Numbered from the stretch's first letter, positions 16,000-25,879 are shown. The stretch is 37,246 nucleotides of DNA from an uncultured Pelagibacteraceae bacterium (GCA_902595595.1 CACJQX010000006.1:1-37246), one strand, 5' to 3'. Notes: generated by a model not told the origin, from the sequence alone. Made by a program: numbers and translations.

Positions 16000-17463
16000 C
16001 TAAAGTTTTTTCTTTAAAATCTCATTAACTAGTTGAGGATTTGCTTTTCCACCAGAAACTTTCATCACTTGACCTACAAAGAAACCAAATAATTTAACTT
16101 TACCTGATTTATATTCGGTAGCTTTGTCTCTGTTATCATCAATAACCTTATCTATCAGTGCCTCAAGTGCTTTTGGATCACTCTCTTGTTTTAAACCTTT
16201 TTCTTCAACAATTTTCTGAGGATCTTTGTCGCCTTCCATCATTTGTTCGAAAACTGTTTTTGCAATTTTTCCAGAAATTGTTCCGTCTTTAATTAAATTA
16301 ATTAATTTTGATAAGTTGCCTGCGCTTATAGGGCTTTCAGTTATTTCTAAATTTTTTTCATTTAATGCTGCAAATAATTCACCAATTATCCAGTTTGTTG
16401 CAAGTTTTACATCAGACTTCTTAATTACATTTTCAAAGTAATTTGATGTTTCAATATCAGAAACTAAAATGTTTGCCTCATAAGGAGATAACTTGAATTT
16501 TTCTATAAATCTTTTTTTCTTTTCATCTGGTAGCTCTGGAATTTCTGATTTTAAGTTTTCAATAAAATCATCTGAAACTTCTAATGGCAATAAGTCTGGA
16601 TCTGGAAAATATCTATAATCATGAGCATCTTCTTTTGATCTCATTGATCTAGTTTCATTCTTTTTAGTATCAAAAAGTCTTGTTTCTTGATCAATCGTTT
16701 GACCATCTTCAATTAAATCAACTTGTCTATTAGCCTCGTATTCAATTGCCATCTGCATGAATTTTATTGAGTTAACATTTTTGATCTCACATCGGGTTCC
16801 AAACTCTTTTGAACCTTTTTTTCTAACAGATACATTTACATCGGCTCTTAAAGATCCTTCCTGCATGTTTCCATCGCAGGTGCCTAAATATCTCATTATA
16901 GATCTTAATTTTTTAATATATGCATTTACTTCATCTGGGGACCTTAGGTCAGGTTTACTTACAATTTCCATTAAAGCCACACCTGATCTATTTAAATCTA
17001 CAAAAGTATTTTTAGGATCTAGATCATGAATGCTTTTACCTGCATCTTGCTCCAAGTGTAATCTTTCTATACCTACCTCTTTTTGACCATCTGGCATATC
17101 AAGTATTACTTTACCCTCACCTACGATTGGATCTTTGAATTGTGAGATTTGATATCCCTGAGGTAAGTCTGCATAAAAATAATTTTTTCTATCAAAGACA
17201 GATCTCTTATTGATTTTAGCTTTTAAACCAATTCCTGTTTTGATAGCTTGTTTTACGCAATACTCGTTTATTACCGGCAACATTCCTGGAAATGCTGCAT
17301 CAACTAAACTTACTTGGGTATTTGGCTCAGCTCCAAATTTGGTCGCTGAAGTTGAGAATAATTTTGACTCCGATGTAACTTGTGCATGAACCTCTAAACC
17401 GATGACAACTTCATATTGATTATCATGTCTATTAATTAGATATTCAGATTTGTTCTTACTCAC
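16000..17463 (-). CDS. gatB: Asp-tRNA(Asn)/Glu-tRNA(Gln) amidotransferase subunit B
   Basis: The kinase/tRNA-binding subunit that phosphorylates the misacylated Glu or Asp on tRNA(Gln)/tRNA(Asn) before amidation. The 487 residues show [20 protein letters not shown] near 18-37, [47 protein letters not shown], and [17 protein letters not shown], all GatB hallmarks, with the C-terminal helical GatB/YqeY domain ending LVNEILKK. It is third in gatC-gatA-gatB, overlapping gatA by 4 bases. Presence of the complex fits a genome that lacks GlnRS and/or AsnRS, as many alphaproteobacteria do. Confidence 0.97.
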   Translation of the reverse strand: MSKNKSEYLINRHDNQYEVVIGLEVHAQVTSESKLFSTSATKFGAEPNTQVSLVDAAFPGMLPVINEYCVKQAIKTGIGLKAKINKRSVFDRKNYFYADLPQGYQISQFKDPIVGEGKVILDMPDGQKEVGIERLHLEQDAGKSIHDLDPKNTFVDLNRSGVALMEIVSKPDLRSPDEVNAYIKKLRSIMRYLGTCDGNMQEGSLRADVNVSVRKKGSKEFGTRCEIKNVNSIKFMQMAIEYEANRQVDLIEDGQTIDQETRLFDTKKNETRSMRSKEDAHDYRYFPDPDLLPLEVSDDFIENLKSEIPELPDEKKKRFIEKFKLSPYEANILVSDIETSNYFENVIKKSDVKLATNWIIGELFAALNEKNLEITESPISAGNLSKLINLIKDGTISGKIAKTVFEQMMEGDKDPQKIVEEKGLKQESDPKALEALIDKVIDDNRDKATEYKSGKVKLFGFFVGQVMKVSGGKANPQLVNEILKKKL

Positions 17464-18917
17464 TTAATCCACCAATCATTAATATTGTTTTTAAAATTAA
17501 TTTTTTCTTCCATAGCATACGCAATGTTTAAAATATTTTGTTCATCAAAAGCTTTGCCGATTATCTGTAATCCTAATGGATATCCTTTAGCATCATGGCC
17601 TGCAGGTATAGAAATTCCAGGTAAACCTGCTAAATTTACAGGAACAGTAAAAATATCATTTAAATACATTGAAACCGGATCATTTGTTTTTTCACCAATT
17701 TTAAAGGCTGAACTTGGAGTGGATGGAGTTAGAATTGCATCAACTTTTTTATAAGCATCATCAAAATCATTTTTAATAAGTTTTCTTACCTTTTGTGCTT
17801 TAAGATAATAAGCATCATAATATCCTGAAGATAAAACATAAGTTCCAATCATTATTCTTCTTTGAACTTCAGCACCAAATCCTTCAGATCTAGTTTTTTC
17901 ATACATATCAATAAGATTTTCCCCTTCTGCTCTAAAACCATATTTAACACCGTCGTATCTAGCCAAATTAGATGAAGCCTCTGCTGGTGCTACTATGTAA
18001 TATGTTGGTAGTGCATAATTAGTATGAGGTAGAGATATATCGATAATCTCAGCACCACAATCTTTTGCATATTCAATACCTTTTTTCCATAGATCTTCTA
18101 TTTCTTTAGGCATGCCATCTACTCTATATTCTTTGGGTATTCCTATTTTTTTACCTTTAATATCTTTTGTTAATTCTTTACTGTACTCGTTTCTTTTAAA
18201 GTCTATTGATGTAGAGTCTTTTTCATCATAAGTGCTTATAACTTCCTGCAACAATGCACAATCTTTAACATTTTGCGCCATTGGACCAGCTTGATCTAGG
18301 GATGATGCAAATGCTACAATTCCATATCTAGAACAACTACCATAAGTAGGTTTTAATCCAACAGTTCCAGTAAATGAAGCAGGCTGTCTTATAGATCCAC
18401 CTGTATCTGTTCCAATAGTTATTGGTGTTAATTGAGCTGCTACAGCAGAAGACGATCCACCAGAGGATCCTCCTGGAACTAAATTTTTATCAATTGGGTT
18501 TTGTACATTACCAAAAAAACTAGTTTCATTAGATGAACCCATTGCAAATTCATCACAATTTAATTTACCCATTAGGATAGCTCCTTCATTCCAAATATTT
18601 TGTGTAACAGTTGATTCGTAAGTTGGAACAAAGTTATTTAAAATCTTACTACCTGCCGTAGTTCTTAAATCTCTTGTACAAAATAAATCTTTTACAGCCA
18701 TTGGAATGCCAGGTAATTTCAAATCAAGATTAGGTTTTTCATCAAATTTTTTTGCTTTATTTAAAGCATTTGCATAATCTTCAGTTATATATGCATTTAA
18801 TTCTTTTGATTTTTCTGATCTTTCAACAAATGCTTTAGTAACTTCGCTTGAGGAAAGTTTTTTACTTTTTATATTTTCTACTAACTCAGATAATGATTGT
18901 TTAGTTATATCTGACAT
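17460..18917 (-). CDS. gatA: Asp-tRNA(Asn)/Glu-tRNA(Gln) amidotransferase subunit A
   Basis: Glutaminase subunit; an amidase-signature enzyme that releases ammonia from glutamine and channels it to GatB. The Ser-cisSer-Lys triad can be placed at Lys76 ([10 protein letters not shown]), Ser151 ([13 protein letters not shown]) and Ser175 ([11 protein letters not shown]). The 485 residues match the family length, with [15 protein letters not shown] and the C-terminal [13 protein letters not shown] in place. Its stop overlaps the gatB start by 4 bases and its start overlaps the gatC stop by one, so all three subunits are probably made from one message. Confidence 0.97.
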   Translation of the reverse strand: MSDITKQSLSELVENIKSKKLSSSEVTKAFVERSEKSKELNAYITEDYANALNKAKKFDEKPNLDLKLPGIPMAVKDLFCTRDLRTTAGSKILNNFVPTYESTVTQNIWNEGAILMGKLNCDEFAMGSSNETSFFGNVQNPIDKNLVPGGSSGGSSSAVAAQLTPITIGTDTGGSIRQPASFTGTVGLKPTYGSCSRYGIVAFASSLDQAGPMAQNVKDCALLQEVISTYDEKDSTSIDFKRNEYSKELTKDIKGKKIGIPKEYRVDGMPKEIEDLWKKGIEYAKDCGAEIIDISLPHTNYALPTYYIVAPAEASSNLARYDGVKYGFRAEGENLIDMYEKTRSEGFGAEVQRRIMIGTYVLSSGYYDAYYLKAQKVRKLIKNDFDDAYKKVDAILTPSTPSSAFKIGEKTNDPVSMYLNDIFTVPVNLAGLPGISIPAGHDAKGYPLGLQIIGKAFDEQNILNIAYAMEEKINFKNNINDWWIK

Positions 18918-19204
18918 TATTCAATTACCTTTGGTACTACAAAATAATCTTCATTTTCCTTAGGAGAATTTTTTATTACTTGATCTCTTAAGTTTTTACT
19001 TTTTACTTCATCTGTTCTAAGTTTTAGAGTTGTTTCAGCAACAGAAGTTAATGGTTCAACATTATCAGTCTTTAATTCGTTAAGTTTTTCAATAAAATCG
19101 AAAATTGAATTTAAATCTCCTGCAAGTTTCTCTGCTTTTTTCTCATCTACAGAAATTCTTGATAGTTTAGATATGTGCTTTATTGTTTTAAGATCGATGC
19201 TCAT
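18917..19204 (-). CDS. gatC: Asp-tRNA(Asn)/Glu-tRNA(Gln) amidotransferase subunit C
   Basis: Small subunit that wraps around and stabilises GatA against GatB. The 95 residues start [19 protein letters not shown], followed by the short helices [24 protein letters not shown] (in which [10 protein letters not shown] and NVEPLTSV are typical) and end with the conserved [15 protein letters not shown]. The frame is open 10 codons further upstream to 19234, but the family start and the divergent spacing to ruvX favour the ATG at 19204. It heads the minus-strand run through gatA, gatB, the methyltransferase and trhO. Confidence 0.94.
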   Translation of the reverse strand: MSIDLKTIKHISKLSRISVDEKKAEKLAGDLNSIFDFIEKLNELKTDNVEPLTSVAETTLKLRTDEVKSKNLRDQVIKNSPKENEDYFVVPKVIE

Positions 19205-19254
19205 ATGGTATTTAAATATGTCGCAAACTATCACTTAAGTTTAAAATATACAAT

Positions 19255-19710
19255 ATGATCACTATTGAAGAATTCAAAAAAAAACAGTCTGAAACCTCTA
19301 GATTGATTGGTTTAGATCTTGGTTCAAAAAGAATCGGTGTATCAATTTGCGACGAAAAACAGTCAATAGCCACACCTTTTAAAACGATCAATAAAACCAA
19401 TAATGATGATCTAATCAACGAATTAAAAAAAATAATAGAGGAAAACAATATTAAAGGAATTATCATTGGATATCCAATTAACATGGATGGTTCATTAGGT
19501 CCTTCTGCTCAATCAGTAAGTGATGTATCTAAAAATATAGACCAAAATGTTGAAGTAGATGTTTGCTTATGGGATGAAAGACTTTCAACCGTTGGCGCAT
19601 TTAATCTATCCAGTCAGCTTGATGTTAATGTTTCTAAGCGTGAAAAAAACATAGATCAAAATGCAGCTGCATTTATTCTTCAAGGAGCTATAGATTATTT
19701 AAATAATTAA
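19255..19710 (+). CDS. ruvX: Putative pre-16S rRNA nuclease / Holliday junction resolvase-like RuvX (YqgF)
   Basis: RNase H-fold nuclease of the YqgF family, linked to 16S rRNA 5'-end processing and once proposed as a Holliday junction resolvase. In its 151 residues the catalytic acids lie in LIGLDLGSKRIGVSICD near 17-33, LWDERLST near 104-111, and the C-terminal KNIDQNAAAFILQGAIDYL. GYPINMDGSLGPSAQ matches the conserved GlyProXXGxGpxA-type loop. It is divergent from gatC across a 50-base spacer and 45 bases before the pyrB ATG. The weak TATACA just before its ATG would give a near-leaderless message. Confidence 0.92.
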   Translation: MITIEEFKKKQSETSRLIGLDLGSKRIGVSICDEKQSIATPFKTINKTNNDDLINELKKIIEENNIKGIIIGYPINMDGSLGPSAQSVSDVSKNIDQNVEVDVCLWDERLSTVGAFNLSSQLDVNVSKREKNIDQNAAAFILQGAIDYLNN

Positions 19711-19755
19711 TCCTTGCCATTTAGGGGCTTTATAGCTATAGAGTTAATTTTAATG

Positions 19756-20694
19756 GCAATTAAAACCAATAAAGCTATTAAAATCTCACAAAAACATCTG
19801 TTAGGTATCCAAGATTTATCAGTTAATGATATTAATTATATCCTGGATGAGTCGGAAGCTTTCATAAAATTAAACCAGAGTAAAAATAAAAAAATTGATG
19901 TGTTAAGAGGCAAAACACAAATAAACTTATTCTTTGAACCATCAACTAGAACACAAAGCTCATTTGAACTTGCTGGAAAAAGACTTGGTGCAGACGTCAT
20001 GTCAATGAATATGGGTAACTCAGCCATTAAAAAAGGTGAAACTTTAATTGATACAGCCATGACCTTAAATGCAATGCATCCTGATATAATTGTGATCAGA
20101 CATCAAGACTCTGGTGCTTGTAATCTGTTATCTCAAAAAGTTAATTGTGTCGTTCTAAACGCTGGTGATGGTAGACGTGAGCATCCTACTCAAGCGTTAT
20201 TAGATGCATTAACAATTAGAAATCGAAAAAAAAAAATTCAGGGATTAAAAATAGCTATATGTGGAGACATACTCCATTCAAGAGTAGCTAGATCAAATAT
20301 TTATCTTCTTACAATGTTAGGAGCAGAAGTTAATATAGTTGCACCATCCAATCTTATGCCAAAAGAAATTGAAAAATTTGGTGTAAATACTTTTACTGAT
20401 ATGAAAAAGGGCCTCAAAGATTGTGATATTGTGATGATGCTTAGATTACAAAATGAAAGGATGACCAGTTCATATCTTTCATCGAATAGAGAATACTATG
20501 AATATTATGGGTTAACGCCAGATAAACTTGATCATGCAAAGTCAGATGCTTTAATTATGCATCCCGGTCCAATGAATAGAGGAATTGAAATTGATACAAG
20601 ATTAGCTGATGACATAAATAAGAGTGTAATTAAGGAACAAGTTGAATTAGGTGTTGCTGTAAGAATGGCATGTTTAAAAATATTTTGTGAATAA
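19756..20694 (+). CDS. pyrB: Aspartate carbamoyltransferase, catalytic subunit
   Basis: Joins carbamoyl phosphate and aspartate to give carbamoyl aspartate, the second step of pyrimidine synthesis. The carbamoyl phosphate site [13 protein letters not shown] and the aspartate-side [22 protein letters not shown] and [13 protein letters not shown] blocks are intact. The ATG at 19756 gives 312 residues, typical of the class; the frame stays open to a TTG at 19714, which would add 14 poorly matching residues. The stop is immediately followed by the ATG of a pyrC-like gene, an arrangement known from class A ATCases that form a complex with an inactive dihydroorotase-like partner. Confidence 0.96.
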   Translation, partial: AIKTNKAIKISQKHLLGIQDLSVNDINYILDESEAFIKLNQSKNKKIDVLRGKTQINLFFEPSTRTQSSFELAGKRLGADVMSMNMGNSAIKKGETLIDTAMTLNAMHPDIIVIRHQDSGACNLLSQKVNCVVLNAGDGRREHPTQALLDALTIRNRKKKIQGLKIAICGDILHSRVARSNIYLLTMLGAEVNIVAPSNLMPKEIEKFGVNTFTDMKKGLKDCDIVMMLRLQNERMTSSYLSSNREYYEYYGLTPDKLDHAKSDALIMHPGPMNRGIEIDTRLADDINKSVIKEQVELGVAVRMACLKIFCE

Positions 20695-21981
20695 ATGAAA
20701 AAACAATACTTTATAAATGCAAATATTATAGATCCTCATAACTCTATAAACGAAAATGGTGGATTAATAATTGGAGAAGATGGAAAGATAGAGGCTATAG
20801 GTAAAAAGGTTAATACAAATAATTTACCAACTAGAGAAAAGCTTACTGACTTAAAGGGTAAATATATATTTCCTGGTATAGTAGATATGAGAGTTTTTGT
20901 TGGCGAGCCAGGATATGAATATAAGGAAAATTTCAGAACTTTGAGTAATGCTGCATTATCTGGTGGAGTTACCTCAGTTGTAACGATGCCTAATACAGAT
21001 CCAATTATAGATAATGTGTCAATTGTAGATTTTTTAAAAAGAAGAGGACGTGATAAGTCTAAAATAAATATCTTTCCTTGCGCCTCATTAACTCAAAACA
21101 CTGATGGCACGAATATGACTGAATTCGGATTGCTAGCTAAAAAAGGAATTATTGCTTTTACTGACGGAGTAAAAACAATTCAAAATACTAGGCTTATGTC
21201 TAGAATTATGAATTCAGCTAAAGATTTGGGATGTCTTATAATGCAACATGCTGAAGATTACGATTTAGCTAAAAATGGCATGATTAATTCTGGTATTATT
21301 GCAACAAAACTAGGCTTATCAAGCATACCAGATATTGCTGAAAGAATTATAATTGAAAGAGATCTTACTCTCTTAGAAAAAACTAAATGTCGATATCATA
21401 TATCTCAACTATCAGCAGGAAAATCTGTAGATATAATTAAGGAACGTAAACAAAATGTTAAATTTACTTGCGGTGTATCAATAAATAATCTTTCATTAAA
21501 TGAAAATGATATTGGAGATTTTAGAACATTTTTAAAATTATCACCTCCACTTAGAAGAGAAGAAGATCGAGAAGCTTTAGTTCAAGGATTAAAAGATAAA
21601 ACTATTGATGTAATTGTTTCTGACCACAAACCTGAAGATGAAGAATCTAAAAGATTAACTTTTGCACAAGCTGCAACTGGTGCATCTGGTATTGAAACAT
21701 TGTTATCCTTAAGTTTAGAATTATTTCACAATGGATCTGTAAAACTTGAAACTATCATTCAAGCATTAACATCCAACCCAGCAAAAATATTAAATATAAA
21801 TAAAGGAAACCTATCTATTGGTAATGATGCGGATTTTTGTATAGTAGATATCAATAAACCATGGATTGTAAAAAAAGAAAATTTAATCTCTAAATCTAAA
21901 AATACTTCAATTGAAGATAAGAAACTTCAAGGAAAAGTAACCAATACATTTGTAAAAGGTATAGAATTATTTAAAATATAA
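20695..21981 (+). CDS. Dihydroorotase-like protein, probably inactive ATCase partner (PyrC'/PyrX type)
   Basis: Amidohydrolase-fold protein of 428 residues that aligns end to end with dihydroorotase but has lost key metal ligands. The usual GxxDxHxHxREPG reads FPGIVDMRVFVGEPG near 61-75, so the HxH pair is Arg and Phe. The usual PHHL is replaced in CGVSINNLSLNE, and AFTDGVKTIQ lacks the second Asp of the DD pair. PNTDPII, MQHAEDYDLA, SPPLRREEDREAL and SDHKPEDEESKR remain recognisable. In Pseudomonas an inactive PyrC' encoded next to pyrB is needed for ATCase assembly; the zero-gap position after pyrB suggests the same here. A true PyrC must then be encoded elsewhere. Confidence 0.88.
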   Translation: MKKQYFINANIIDPHNSINENGGLIIGEDGKIEAIGKKVNTNNLPTREKLTDLKGKYIFPGIVDMRVFVGEPGYEYKENFRTLSNAALSGGVTSVVTMPNTDPIIDNVSIVDFLKRRGRDKSKINIFPCASLTQNTDGTNMTEFGLLAKKGIIAFTDGVKTIQNTRLMSRIMNSAKDLGCLIMQHAEDYDLAKNGMINSGIIATKLGLSSIPDIAERIIIERDLTLLEKTKCRYHISQLSAGKSVDIIKERKQNVKFTCGVSINNLSLNENDIGDFRTFLKLSPPLRREEDREALVQGLKDKTIDVIVSDHKPEDEESKRLTFAQAATGASGIETLLSLSLELFHNGSVKLETIIQALTSNPAKILNINKGNLSIGNDADFCIVDINKPWIVKKENLISKSKNTSIEDKKLQGKVTNTFVKGIELFKI

Positions 21982-21983
21982 AA

Positions 21984-22562
21984 ATGGAACTTTTTATAAT
22001 AGGTATAATCTCATACCTAATGGGATCAATCCCTTTTGGATTAATTTTAACTAAAATATTTTTAAAAAAAGATATTAGAGAGATAGGCTCTGGTAATATT
22101 GGTGCTACAAATGCCCTGAGAACTGGTAATAAACTAATTGGTTATTCGACGCTAATACTTGATGTATTAAAAGCAGTAATACCTGTCCTATACGTAAAAA
22201 TTAATTTTCCTGAAGCAGTTTATATATCAGCTTTATGTGCTTTTATAGGTCATGTGTTTCCTGTTTGGTTAAAATTTAAAGGTGGCAAAGGTGTAGCTAC
22301 ATATGTTGGGATACTTTTTTCTTTAAATGTTATTTTTGGTTTAGTATTTGGTATTTGTTGGTTAATAATTTTTTTTATTTTTAAATATTCATCTTTATCT
22401 TCATTGATAGGATCGCTTTCTATACTTGTTTATATTTTAATTTTTGAGGGTTTAGAAAATTCATTTTTTTACATAATAATGTTTATTTTAATATTTTTTA
22501 CCCACAGAGAAAATATTAAACGCTTGAAAAATAAAGAAGAAACTAAGACAAAAATTTATTAA
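21984..22562 (+). CDS. plsY: Acyl-phosphate:glycerol-3-phosphate acyltransferase
   Basis: Integral membrane enzyme that acylates glycerol 3-phosphate from acyl phosphate, the first step of phospholipid synthesis in most bacteria. The 192 residues carry the three conserved loops: YLMGSIPFGLIL near 11-22, IREIGSGNIGATNALRTG near 31-48, and KFKGGKGVATYVG near 98-110, with about five membrane segments and a Lys-rich C-terminal tail. It starts two bases after the dihydroorotase-like gene and may be co-transcribed with it. Confidence 0.95.
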   Translation: MELFIIGIISYLMGSIPFGLILTKIFLKKDIREIGSGNIGATNALRTGNKLIGYSTLILDVLKAVIPVLYVKINFPEAVYISALCAFIGHVFPVWLKFKGGKGVATYVGILFSLNVIFGLVFGICWLIIFFIFKYSSLSSLIGSLSILVYILIFEGLENSFFYIIMFILIFFTHRENIKRLKNKEETKTKIY

Positions 22563-22571
22563 TTTGACTAT

Positions 22572-22592
22572 CAAACTCTTTTGAGTAGTTTG
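22572..22592 (+). other. Small hairpin between plsY and topA
   Basis: CAAACT at 22572-22577 pairs with AGTTTG at 22587-22592 across a 9-base loop, with an overlapping ACTC/GAGT alternative. It is followed by TTATTTTA and then the topA ATG eight bases on. The stem is short and the T-run broken, so it is at best a weak terminator or a structure affecting topA translation; it could be chance. Confidence 0.25.
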
Positions 22593-22599
22593 TTATTTT

Positions 22600-25182
22600 A
22601 TGAATCTAGTCATAGTTGAAAGCCCTGCTAAAGCGAAAACAATTAATAAATATTTAGGTGATAACTATACCGTTTTAGCTAGCTATGGTCATATTAGAGA
22701 TCTTCCTTCAAAAAATGGATCTGTTGATCCTGATCAAAATTTTAAAATGGAATGGGAAGTAGATAGCTTTTCAAAAAAATATTTAAAAGAAATTACTGAT
22801 GCTGCGAAAGATTCTTCAAAAATAATTCTTGCTACTGACCCAGATCGTGAGGGTGAAGCAATTGCATGGCATGTAAAAGAATATTTAGATGAAAAAAAAC
22901 TTTTAAAGGATAAAGAAATTGAACGTGTGGTATTTAATGAAATAACAAAAAAAGCCGTCACACATGGTATTGAAAATCCAAGACAGATAGAGCCATTATT
23001 AGTTGATGCATATATGGCTAGAAGAGCATTAGATTATTTGGTGGGATTTAATATATCACCAATACTTTGGACTAAATTACCTGGTTCAAAATCAGCAGGC
23101 AGAGTTCAATCTGTTGCACTAAAATTGATTACTGAAAGAGAACATGAAATTGAATTATTCAAACCTGAAGAGTTTTGGACTTTAAGTATTAATTTTCAGG
23201 ATAAAAATAATAGCAGTATTACAGCAAGTATTTCTCAACTTGATGGAGAAAAAATTGAAAAATTCTCATTTAAAAATAAAGAGGAAATTGAAAAAGCAAT
23301 TTCAAATATTAAGACTAAAAAATTTAACATAACTGATATTTCCTCAAAAGTTGTTAGCAGAAATCCTTCAGGACCCTTTACTACCTCAACACTTCAGCAA
23401 GTTGCTTCTAGTAGATTGGGTTTTGGTGCATCAAGAACAATGCAAATAGCACAAAAGCTTTATCAAGGAATAGAAATTGAGGGAGATACAGTTGGATTAA
23501 TTACTTATATGAGAACGGATGGAACCAATTTATCAGCTGATGCTGTCTCTGATTTTAGAAATTTTATTAAAAAAGAATATGGAAATGAATACTTGCCAGA
23601 AAATCCAAATAATTACTCAGGAAAAAAAGCAAAAAATGCTCAGGAAGCTCATGAAGCAATAAGACCAACTGACATTAATAGAAATCCAGACTCTATTAAA
23701 AAGTATTTAAGTTCTGACCAGCAAAAATTATATTCTTTAATTTGGTCTAGAGCTCTGTCTTCTCAAATGGAAACAGCAAAATTTGATAGAAATACAATTA
23801 CAATTGAGTCTGAAGACGGTAAAACTATATGCAAATCAAGCGGATCAGTTTTGAAATTTGATGGATTTTTAAAAGTTTATTCAAATCAAAGCAAAGATGA
23901 CGATGAACAAATTTTACCTGAGATGTCAAAAGGACCAATTAATATAGAAGCTCTTATTGATGAACAACATTTTACCCAACCTCCCCCACGTTATTCTGAG
24001 GCAAGTTTGGTTAAAAAATTAGAAGAGTTAGGAATTGGTAGGCCTTCAACTTATGCAAGTATAATTTCAACAATAGCAAATAGAGGTTATGCAGAAATAG
24101 TTAATAAAAGATTTTTCCCAACTGACAGAGGTAAATTAATTTCTGCTTTTTTAGAAAAACTATTTTCAAAGTATGTGGATTATAACTTCACAGCTGGACT
24201 TGAGGATCAGCTAGATGAAATAACTTCTGGAAAAGAAAGTTGGTTAAAAGTTCTAGAGATGTTTTGGAAAGACTTTAATAGTAATGTTTCAGAAGTAAAA
24301 GAAAAAAGAACTAGAGAAGTTTTAGATCTTTTAAATGAAAGTTTGGGAGCATTGATATTTGACACTGATAAAGAAGGAAACATAGTTAGAAAATGTCAGT
24401 TATGTGAAACGGGTTCCCTTAGTTTAAAAAATAGTTTTAGGGGAGGTGCCTTTATTGGATGTTCAAACTATCCTGAATGTAAATTTACAAGACCACTATC
24501 AAAAGCTAAAGCGGCTGCTCAATCACAACTTGCTGAACCAAAATTTCTTGGAAAACACGAAAATGGAAATGATATTTTTCTAAAAAATGGAAGATTTGGT
24601 CCTTATCTTCAGTATGAGAAAGTTCTTGAGGAGAATATTGAGGAAGAAAAACCTAAAAAAAGAAAAAAAACTAAGAAAAATAAACCTGAGGTTAATGAAC
24701 TATTGAAAAATGTATCTATACCAAAAGGAATTGAATTAGAAAGTATTGACATAGATAAAGCAAAATTTCTATGCTCGTTACCTAAATCATTGGGTGTCAA
24801 CCCAGAAAATCAAAAAGAAATCACCTTAAATACAGGTAGATTTGGACCATATTTAAAATGTGAAAATAAATCAGCTAGATTAGAAAATGTAGAAGAAATT
24901 TTTTCTATAGGTTTAAATAGAGCTATTACATTAATAGCTGAAGCAAAACCTGGAAGAATGTCCTCATCAATCATAAAAGATTTAGGAGAACATCCTGAAG
25001 ATAAAAAGCCAGTACGAATCATGAAAGGTCAATATGGGCCCTATATTAAGTATAAATCTCTGAATGCTACAATTCCTGAGGAAAAAGACCCTATAGAGGT
25101 AACAATGGAAGAAGCATTAATCCTTATTGAGAAAAGAAGAGAATACGATAAAAATAAAAAAACAAAAAAAATAAAAAAATAA
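22600..25182 (+). CDS. topA: DNA topoisomerase I (type IA, omega protein)
   Basis: Relaxes negative supercoils by single-strand passage. The 860 residues start with the TOPRIM domain: NLVIVESPAKAKTINKYLG at 2-20 and LATDPDREGEAIAWHV near 76-91 with the metal-binding DxD. The catalytic Tyr303 lies in ITYMRTDGTNLS. PPRYSEASLVKKLEELGIG and RPSTYASIISTI are intact. The C-terminus has one CxxC...CxxxxxC zinc motif (RKCQLCETGSL, FIGCSNYPECKF) followed by three repeats around GRFGPYL / QYGPYIKYK, the TopoI C-terminal repeat form common in alphaproteobacteria. The last codons run into an A-rich tract with an 8-base tandem repeat. Confidence 0.97.
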   Translation: MNLVIVESPAKAKTINKYLGDNYTVLASYGHIRDLPSKNGSVDPDQNFKMEWEVDSFSKKYLKEITDAAKDSSKIILATDPDREGEAIAWHVKEYLDEKKLLKDKEIERVVFNEITKKAVTHGIENPRQIEPLLVDAYMARRALDYLVGFNISPILWTKLPGSKSAGRVQSVALKLITEREHEIELFKPEEFWTLSINFQDKNNSSITASISQLDGEKIEKFSFKNKEEIEKAISNIKTKKFNITDISSKVVSRNPSGPFTTSTLQQVASSRLGFGASRTMQIAQKLYQGIEIEGDTVGLITYMRTDGTNLSADAVSDFRNFIKKEYGNEYLPENPNNYSGKKAKNAQEAHEAIRPTDINRNPDSIKKYLSSDQQKLYSLIWSRALSSQMETAKFDRNTITIESEDGKTICKSSGSVLKFDGFLKVYSNQSKDDDEQILPEMSKGPINIEALIDEQHFTQPPPRYSEASLVKKLEELGIGRPSTYASIISTIANRGYAEIVNKRFFPTDRGKLISAFLEKLFSKYVDYNFTAGLEDQLDEITSGKESWLKVLEMFWKDFNSNVSEVKEKRTREVLDLLNESLGALIFDTDKEGNIVRKCQLCETGSLSLKNSFRGGAFIGCSNYPECKFTRPLSKAKAAAQSQLAEPKFLGKHENGNDIFLKNGRFGPYLQYEKVLEENIEEEKPKKRKKTKKNKPEVNELLKNVSIPKGIELESIDIDKAKFLCSLPKSLGVNPENQKEITLNTGRFGPYLKCENKSARLENVEEIFSIGLNRAITLIAEAKPGRMSSSIIKDLGEHPEDKKPVRIMKGQYGPYIKYKSLNATIPEEKDPIEVTMEEALILIEKRREYDKNKKTKKIKK

Positions 25183-25193
25183 AAAAATAAAAA
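25172..25193 (+). repeat. A-rich octamer repeat across the topA stop
   Basis: TAAAAAAA occurs twice in a row at 25172-25187 and then TAAAAA leads into the next ATG at 25193. The topA stop TAA (25180-25182) lies inside. Such tracts are prone to slippage; a change of one 8-base unit would alter the last topA codons and the spacing to the next gene. Confidence 0.5.
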
Positions 25194-25417
25194 TGAAAAA
25201 AATATTTTTAATTATATCTATATATTTTGTATCTTTAAATTTTTCTTTTTCTGAAGAAATAAAATGTCAAAATATGAAAAAGTTGTCAAAGGAATATATA
25301 AATTGCAAAACAAAGAACTTTAATGAGAGTGCAAATAAAAATGCAAGCAAAGTTAAAAATGGAATCACAAATTTTGGTAAAAAATTAAAAAAAAAAATTA
25401 AAAATTTTTCAAATTAA
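25193..25417 (+). CDS. Small secreted Lys-rich protein, function unknown
   Basis: I do not recognise this 74-residue protein. Residues 1-20 (KKIFLIISIYFVSLNFSFS then E) look like a signal peptide, so the mature part would be about 53 residues. That part has two cysteines (near 25 and 38, possibly one disulfide) in EEIKCQNMKKL and EYINCKTKNF, and a very basic C-terminus, GITNFGKKLKKKIKNFSN, that could form an amphipathic helix and bind membrane or wall polymers. It lies 10 bases after topA and its stop overlaps the start of the RidA gene by one base (TAATG), which supports it being a translated gene. Real gene likely; role unknown. Confidence 0.65.
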   Translation: MKKIFLIISIYFVSLNFSFSEEIKCQNMKKLSKEYINCKTKNFNESANKNASKVKNGITNFGKKLKKKIKNFSN

Positions 25418-25878
25418 TGAATTTTGAAAATATAATAAAAAAGTTAAATATTAATCTTCCAGAAGCAAAACCGCCTGTTGGGTCCTATGTTGCAACAAAA
25501 ATCGTTGGGAATTTACTTTATATCTCAGGACAAATTTCTATTTCAGAAAATGGTGAGTTAATAAAAGGAAAAATTGGAAAAGATTTGTCTGTAGATGATG
25601 GTTATAAAGCTGCTGAAAGATGTGGTTTAAGTATTATTTCGCAAGCAAAAGTAGCTTGTAATGGTGATCTTTCTAAAATTAAATCGTGCGTTAAATTAAC
25701 AGGTTTTGTCAATTCAACTGATAACTTTACAGATCAACCAAAAGTAATTAATGGTGCTTCTGATTTAATTTTTTCTGTTTTTGGTGAAGCGGGAATGCAC
25801 ACTAGAGCGGCTGTAAGTACAAATAGCTTACCTCTTGGTGTGTCTGTTGAAGTTGATGCAATTTTTGAGTTAAATTAA
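25417..25878 (+). CDS. RidA family protein (YjgF/YER057c/UK114, long form)
   Basis: Member of the Rid superfamily, whose RidA members hydrolyse reactive enamine/imine intermediates released by PLP enzymes. The 153 residues match the roughly 150-residue 'UK114-like 1' subgroup rather than the 130-residue RidA proper: PPVGSYVATKIVGNLLYISGQ near 19-39, the central LSIISQAKVACNGDLSKIKS, and the C-terminal HTRAAVSTNSLPLGVSVEVDA, which keeps the Arg before the LP..VxVE motif that binds substrate carboxylates in RidA. Activity of this subgroup is not well established. It is convergent with the UDP-glucose dehydrogenase gene, one base apart. Confidence 0.88.
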   Translation: MNFENIIKKLNINLPEAKPPVGSYVATKIVGNLLYISGQISISENGELIKGKIGKDLSVDDGYKAAERCGLSIISQAKVACNGDLSKIKSCVKLTGFVNSTDNFTDQPKVINGASDLIFSVFGEAGMHTRAAVSTNSLPLGVSVEVDAIFELN

Positions 25879-25879
25879 A

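Noticed and set aside
19714-19755. TTG start giving a longer PyrB with 14 extra residues
   Set aside because: The extra residues do not resemble ATCase N-termini and the ATG at 19756 gives the family length.
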